A DNA stretch of 18,163 nt from an uncultured Eubacteriales bacterium (GTDB lineage Bacteria > Bacillota > Clostridia > Oscillospirales > Acutalibacteraceae): the NCBI GenBank assembly GCA_934444895.1, contig CAKSDA010000022.1, positions 1 through 18,163 on the forward strand, in the 5' to 3' direction. This document shows, piece after piece, positions 15,897-18,163 of this stretch (position 1 is the stretch's first letter; the number at the start of each line of letters is the position of its first letter). The translations under genes were made by a program, and so were the position numbers. The notes beneath the pieces are model-generated. The model worked only from the letters and a program-made list of their open reading frames with translations. It was not told the DNA's origin and made no database searches.

Positions 15897-16198
15897 ATTG
15901 AAGCATTTGTTGCAGTATCATTAAAAGTGTTGCATTTAATGTGCGGCTTTTATAGGCAAGTACGGCATTTATTGCATCACAATTTTTCCGAAGTCTATAT
16001 CTGTCAGTGCAAATAGTCAGACTATTATTGTTCGACGATCAAGAGCCTAGGCAAGCAAGAACCCGGGCAAATAGGATACTGAAGACAAACAAGATCTTAA
16101 GGGCAAAAAAGTTAGAGCAAGTTTGAACTTGTTATTGCAGGTCTGCCGGTTGAGATGACTGACATATAATGAAAATCATTAAACGGAGGGAACTTTAA
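15897..16198 (+). other. Long untranslated leader of rimP, no gene seen
   Basis: About 300 bases between the leader hairpin and rimP hold no convincing frame with a ribosome binding site. Two palindromes stand out: AATAGTC-A-GACTATT (16012-16026) and CAAGTT-TG-AACTTG (16118-16131). A TATAAT (16165-16170) has no -35 at proper spacing. The stretch is not notably conserved in form with any RNA family I know. Confidence 0.4.
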
Positions 16199-16660
16199 GT
16201 GGCCGGAAAAAACACAGCTAGTAGAGTTTTAAAGCTTATTGAAGAACCGGTTAGAAGTATCGGTATAAGCATTTGGGATGTTCGCCTGGTTAAAGAGGGA
16301 GCGTCGTGGTATCTGCGGATTTATATTGATAAACCGGGCGGGGTGACAATAGATGATTGCACCGAGGTTTCCCACCTTATAGATCCTATTTTGGACGAGG
16401 CCGATCCTATTGATATGTCCTATTATTTAGAGGTTTGCTCTCCGGGAATAGACAGAGAACTTAAAACCGAAGAACATTTCAAGGCTTTTATAGGCAGTAA
16501 AATTACTGTTACTTTGTATAAGGCGGTAAACGGGTCAAAAACCGTTACCGGTGTATTGGAAGATTTTGATAACGGTCCTGTAATAAAAACAGAGTCAGGT
16601 GTAGAAAAAATTGATTTTTCATCCCTGGCAGGCGCAAAAGTTTGCAGCGAAATCAAGTAA
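16199..16660 (+). CDS. rimP: Ribosome maturation factor RimP
   Basis: A 153-residue protein needed for 30S subunit maturation. It has the N-terminal alpha/beta domain with the family signature YYLEVCSPGIDRELK (75-89) and the small C-terminal SH3-like domain (about 92-150). Length is typical. The start is a GTG at 16199, fixed by GGAGGG 10 bases upstream. It is first in the conserved rimP-nusA-rnpM-ylxQ order that in Firmicutes leads on to infB and rbfA. Confidence 0.95.
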   Translation: MAGKNTASRVLKLIEEPVRSIGISIWDVRLVKEGASWYLRIYIDKPGGVTIDDCTEVSHLIDPILDEADPIDMSYYLEVCSPGIDRELKTEEHFKAFIGSKITVTLYKAVNGSKTVTGVLEDFDNGPVIKTESGVEKIDFSSLAGAKVCSEIK

Positions 16661-16680
16661 TTTTGGAGGTATTTTGGAAA

Positions 16681-17757
16681 ATGGGAAAAGATAGTAAAGA
16701 ATTCTTTGAAGCCTTAAAACTTATGGAAGAGGAAAAAGGCATAAGCGCAGAGTTTTTGGCAGAGAAAATAGAAAATGCAATTGTAACAGCCGTAAAAAAG
16801 GAATACGGCGGAAGAGACATAGTGTTTTGTAATATTGATCTTGAAAAACAAAAGATGCGCGTATATGTAAGGAAAAATGTTGTTGACGAGGTTGAGGATG
16901 TATATACCGATTTAACTCCGGAACAGGCTGCAGAGTATAAGAAAAATGCCGTTGCGGGCGATGTTGTTGAGATTGAACTTGATACAAAGAAGTTCGGTCG
17001 TATTATGGCACAAACCTGCAAACATGTTATACGCCAGGGAATAAAGGAAGCGGAGAGAGGTCAGACTTTGGCTGAGTTCCAAAGCAGAAACCGTGAACTC
17101 GTTACGGCAACGGTTGAAAGGGTAGATCCCAAAACGGGAAACGCAACCGTTAATATCGGAAGGGGCGAAGCAATTCTCCTTAAAAACGAACAGGTGCCGG
17201 ATGAGATAATAAGAGAAGGCGACCATATAAAGGTATATATTGTTGATGTTAAGGAAACCGAAAAGGGGCCCAAGGCAATAATATCCAGAACACATCCCGG
17301 CCTTGTAAAGCGCTTGTTTGAAATGGAAGTTCCTGAAATTTTTGACGGTACAATCGAAATCAAATCAGTTTCGCGCCAGGCCGGCGTTAAGAGCAAGCTT
17401 GCAGTTTACAGTGAAAATGAAGACATTGACGCTGTAGGCGCATGTATCGGACAAAGGGGTAACAGAGTAAACAAAATAGTTGATGAACTGTCCGGTGAAA
17501 AGATTGAAATAGTTAAATATTCCGAAGACCCTGTTGAATACATTTCAGAAGCACTGTCTCCGGCAAAGGTTGTTTCGGTAGAAATAGTAAGCGAAGACCC
17601 CAAAGCCTGCCGCGTTTCGGTTCCCGATTCGCAGCTTTCACTTGCAATAGGAAATAAGGGGCAAAATGTAAGGCTTGCAGCAAGGCTTACGGGTTGGAAA
17701 ATCGATATTCGCCCTGAAAGCGGATATTACGGAGAAGATACCGAAGAAACGCTATAA
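16681..17757 (+). CDS. nusA: Transcription termination/antitermination factor NusA
   Basis: A 358-residue NusA of the short Gram-positive type. The N-terminal RNA-polymerase-binding domain covers about 1-125. The S1 domain is at about 137-203, KH1 includes ACIGQRGNRV (254-263), and KH2 includes AIGNKGQNVRLAARLTGW (322-339). No C-terminal acidic repeats are present, as expected for Firmicutes. The ATG at 16681 lies 11 bases after GGAGG, a slightly long spacing. The frame is open further upstream to 16642 but overlaps rimP there. NusA stimulates pausing and intrinsic termination, so it could act on the hairpin in its own operon leader. Confidence 0.96.
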   Translation: MGKDSKEFFEALKLMEEEKGISAEFLAEKIENAIVTAVKKEYGGRDIVFCNIDLEKQKMRVYVRKNVVDEVEDVYTDLTPEQAAEYKKNAVAGDVVEIELDTKKFGRIMAQTCKHVIRQGIKEAERGQTLAEFQSRNRELVTATVERVDPKTGNATVNIGRGEAILLKNEQVPDEIIREGDHIKVYIVDVKETEKGPKAIISRTHPGLVKRLFEMEVPEIFDGTIEIKSVSRQAGVKSKLAVYSENEDIDAVGACIGQRGNRVNKIVDELSGEKIEIVKYSEDPVEYISEALSPAKVVSVEIVSEDPKACRVSVPDSQLSLAIGNKGQNVRLAARLTGWKIDIRPESGYYGEDTEETL

Positions 17758-17781
17758 AATAGTCTGAAAGGGGAGAACGGT

Positions 17782-18051
17782 ATGAAGCCCAAAAAGATAC
17801 CGCTCAGAATGTGCGTGGGATGTATGCAGATGAGACCTAAGGCCGAGCTTATCCGTATTGTAAAGGAAACAAGCGGCGACATTTCACTTGATCCGTCCGG
17901 AAAGAAAAACGGACGGGGCGCATATATTTGTAAAAATGAAAAGTGTCTTGAAAATGCAATTCGAACAAAGAAGCTGCAACGGACTTTTAATACAGTTATC
18001 CCGGATGAAGTCTTCGCATTCCTAAAAGGAGAGATGAGTTCTATTGAATAG
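17782..18051 (+). CDS. rnpM: RNase P modulator RnpM (YlxR, DUF448)
   Basis: An 89-residue basic nucleic-acid-binding protein of the YlxR family. The signature RMCVGCMQMRPKAELIRIV (9-27) and GRGAYIC (44-50) are intact, with cysteines C11, C14, C50 and C55. In Bacillus the homologue binds RNase P RNA and modulates its activity. The start follows AAAGGGGAG. It lies 24 bases after nusA and overlaps the next gene by 8 bases. Confidence 0.94.
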   Translation: MKPKKIPLRMCVGCMQMRPKAELIRIVKETSGDISLDPSGKKNGRGAYICKNEKCLENAIRTKKLQRTFNTVIPDEVFAFLKGEMSSIE

Positions 18052-18163
18052 TGATAAAATTACGGCACTTTTGGGATTTTGTCGCAAGGCCGGCAAGCTG
18101 GTTGCAGGTACATCAAAGGTCACCGATTTAATACAAAGCGGAAAAGATTGCCTTGTTATGCTG
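18044..18163 (+). CDS. ylxQ: L7Ae/L30e-family ribosomal-like protein YlxQ, partial
   Basis: The first 40 residues are visible before the window edge: a start MNSDKITALLGFCRKAGKLV, then a GTSKVTDLIQSGK segment typical of L7Ae/L30e RNA-binding proteins. The start is a TTG at 18044, which overlaps the end of rnpM; an in-frame TGA at 18035 rules out any earlier start. AAAGGAG lies about 12 bases upstream, so translation is probably coupled to rnpM. Its position in the nusA cluster supports the call. Confidence 0.88.
   Translation, partial: MNSDKITALLGFCRKAGKLVAGTSKVTDLIQSGKDCLVML

Noticed and set aside
15864..15920. GTG-started short frame after AAGGAG in the rimP leader
   Set aside because: The start is only one or two bases from the AAGGAG, which is part of the hairpin stem.
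16808..17396. Several minus-strand frames across nusA
   Set aside because: Shadows of nusA codon structure; no ribosome binding sites or family matches.

Overview
The window is AT-rich bacterial chromosome (many A/T-ending codons, strong AAGGAG-type ribosome binding sites, TTGACA/TATAAT-type promoters, some TTG and GTG starts). Its gene content is typical of an anaerobic member of class Clostridia: a [FeFe]-hydrogenase-like protein beside RsbT-like and DRTGG proteins, a GH112 galactoside phosphorylase, DnaD plus a DnaI/DnaC-type helicase loader, a DUF896 protein, and the rimP-nusA-rnpM-ylxQ cluster. A gut or related anaerobic habitat is plausible from GH112, but I cannot name a genus.

Left part (1-3926). 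A minus-strand M14 carboxypeptidase homologue runs off the left edge. Its zinc ligands and catalytic glutamate all appear to be replaced. Divergent from it are a Nudix ADP-ribose pyrophosphatase and, behind its own extended -10 promoter, a complete GH112 phosphorylase that ends at a bidirectional terminator.

Middle (3927-7541, minus strand). A tight three-gene operon encodes a DRTGG-domain protein, an RsbT-like GHKL ATPase and a group D (M2e-like) [FeFe]-hydrogenase-family protein; it looks more like a redox or H2 sensing module than a bulk hydrogenase. It is followed by proC behind a perfect TTGACA-N17-TATAAT promoter, and then a 57-residue protein of unknown function with a TTG start. The spacers here carry several short tandem duplications.

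Right of 7666 (all plus strand). A dnaD-dnaI-like primosome pair is followed by DUF896, then a TetR-family regulator. Next is a three-gene membrane operon: a DUF308 protein, an MMPL/RND transporter, and a secreted protein with two blocks of nine LxxG heptads. The TetR protein is the natural candidate regulator of that operon.

Right end (15624-18163). A 575-base gene-free stretch holds a possible folded element, a good promoter, a terminator-like hairpin placed about 20 bases after the predicted transcription start, and a long untranslated leader. It leads into rimP, nusA, rnpM (ylxR) and a partial L7Ae-family gene (ylxQ). The early hairpin fits attenuation of the operon that encodes NusA.
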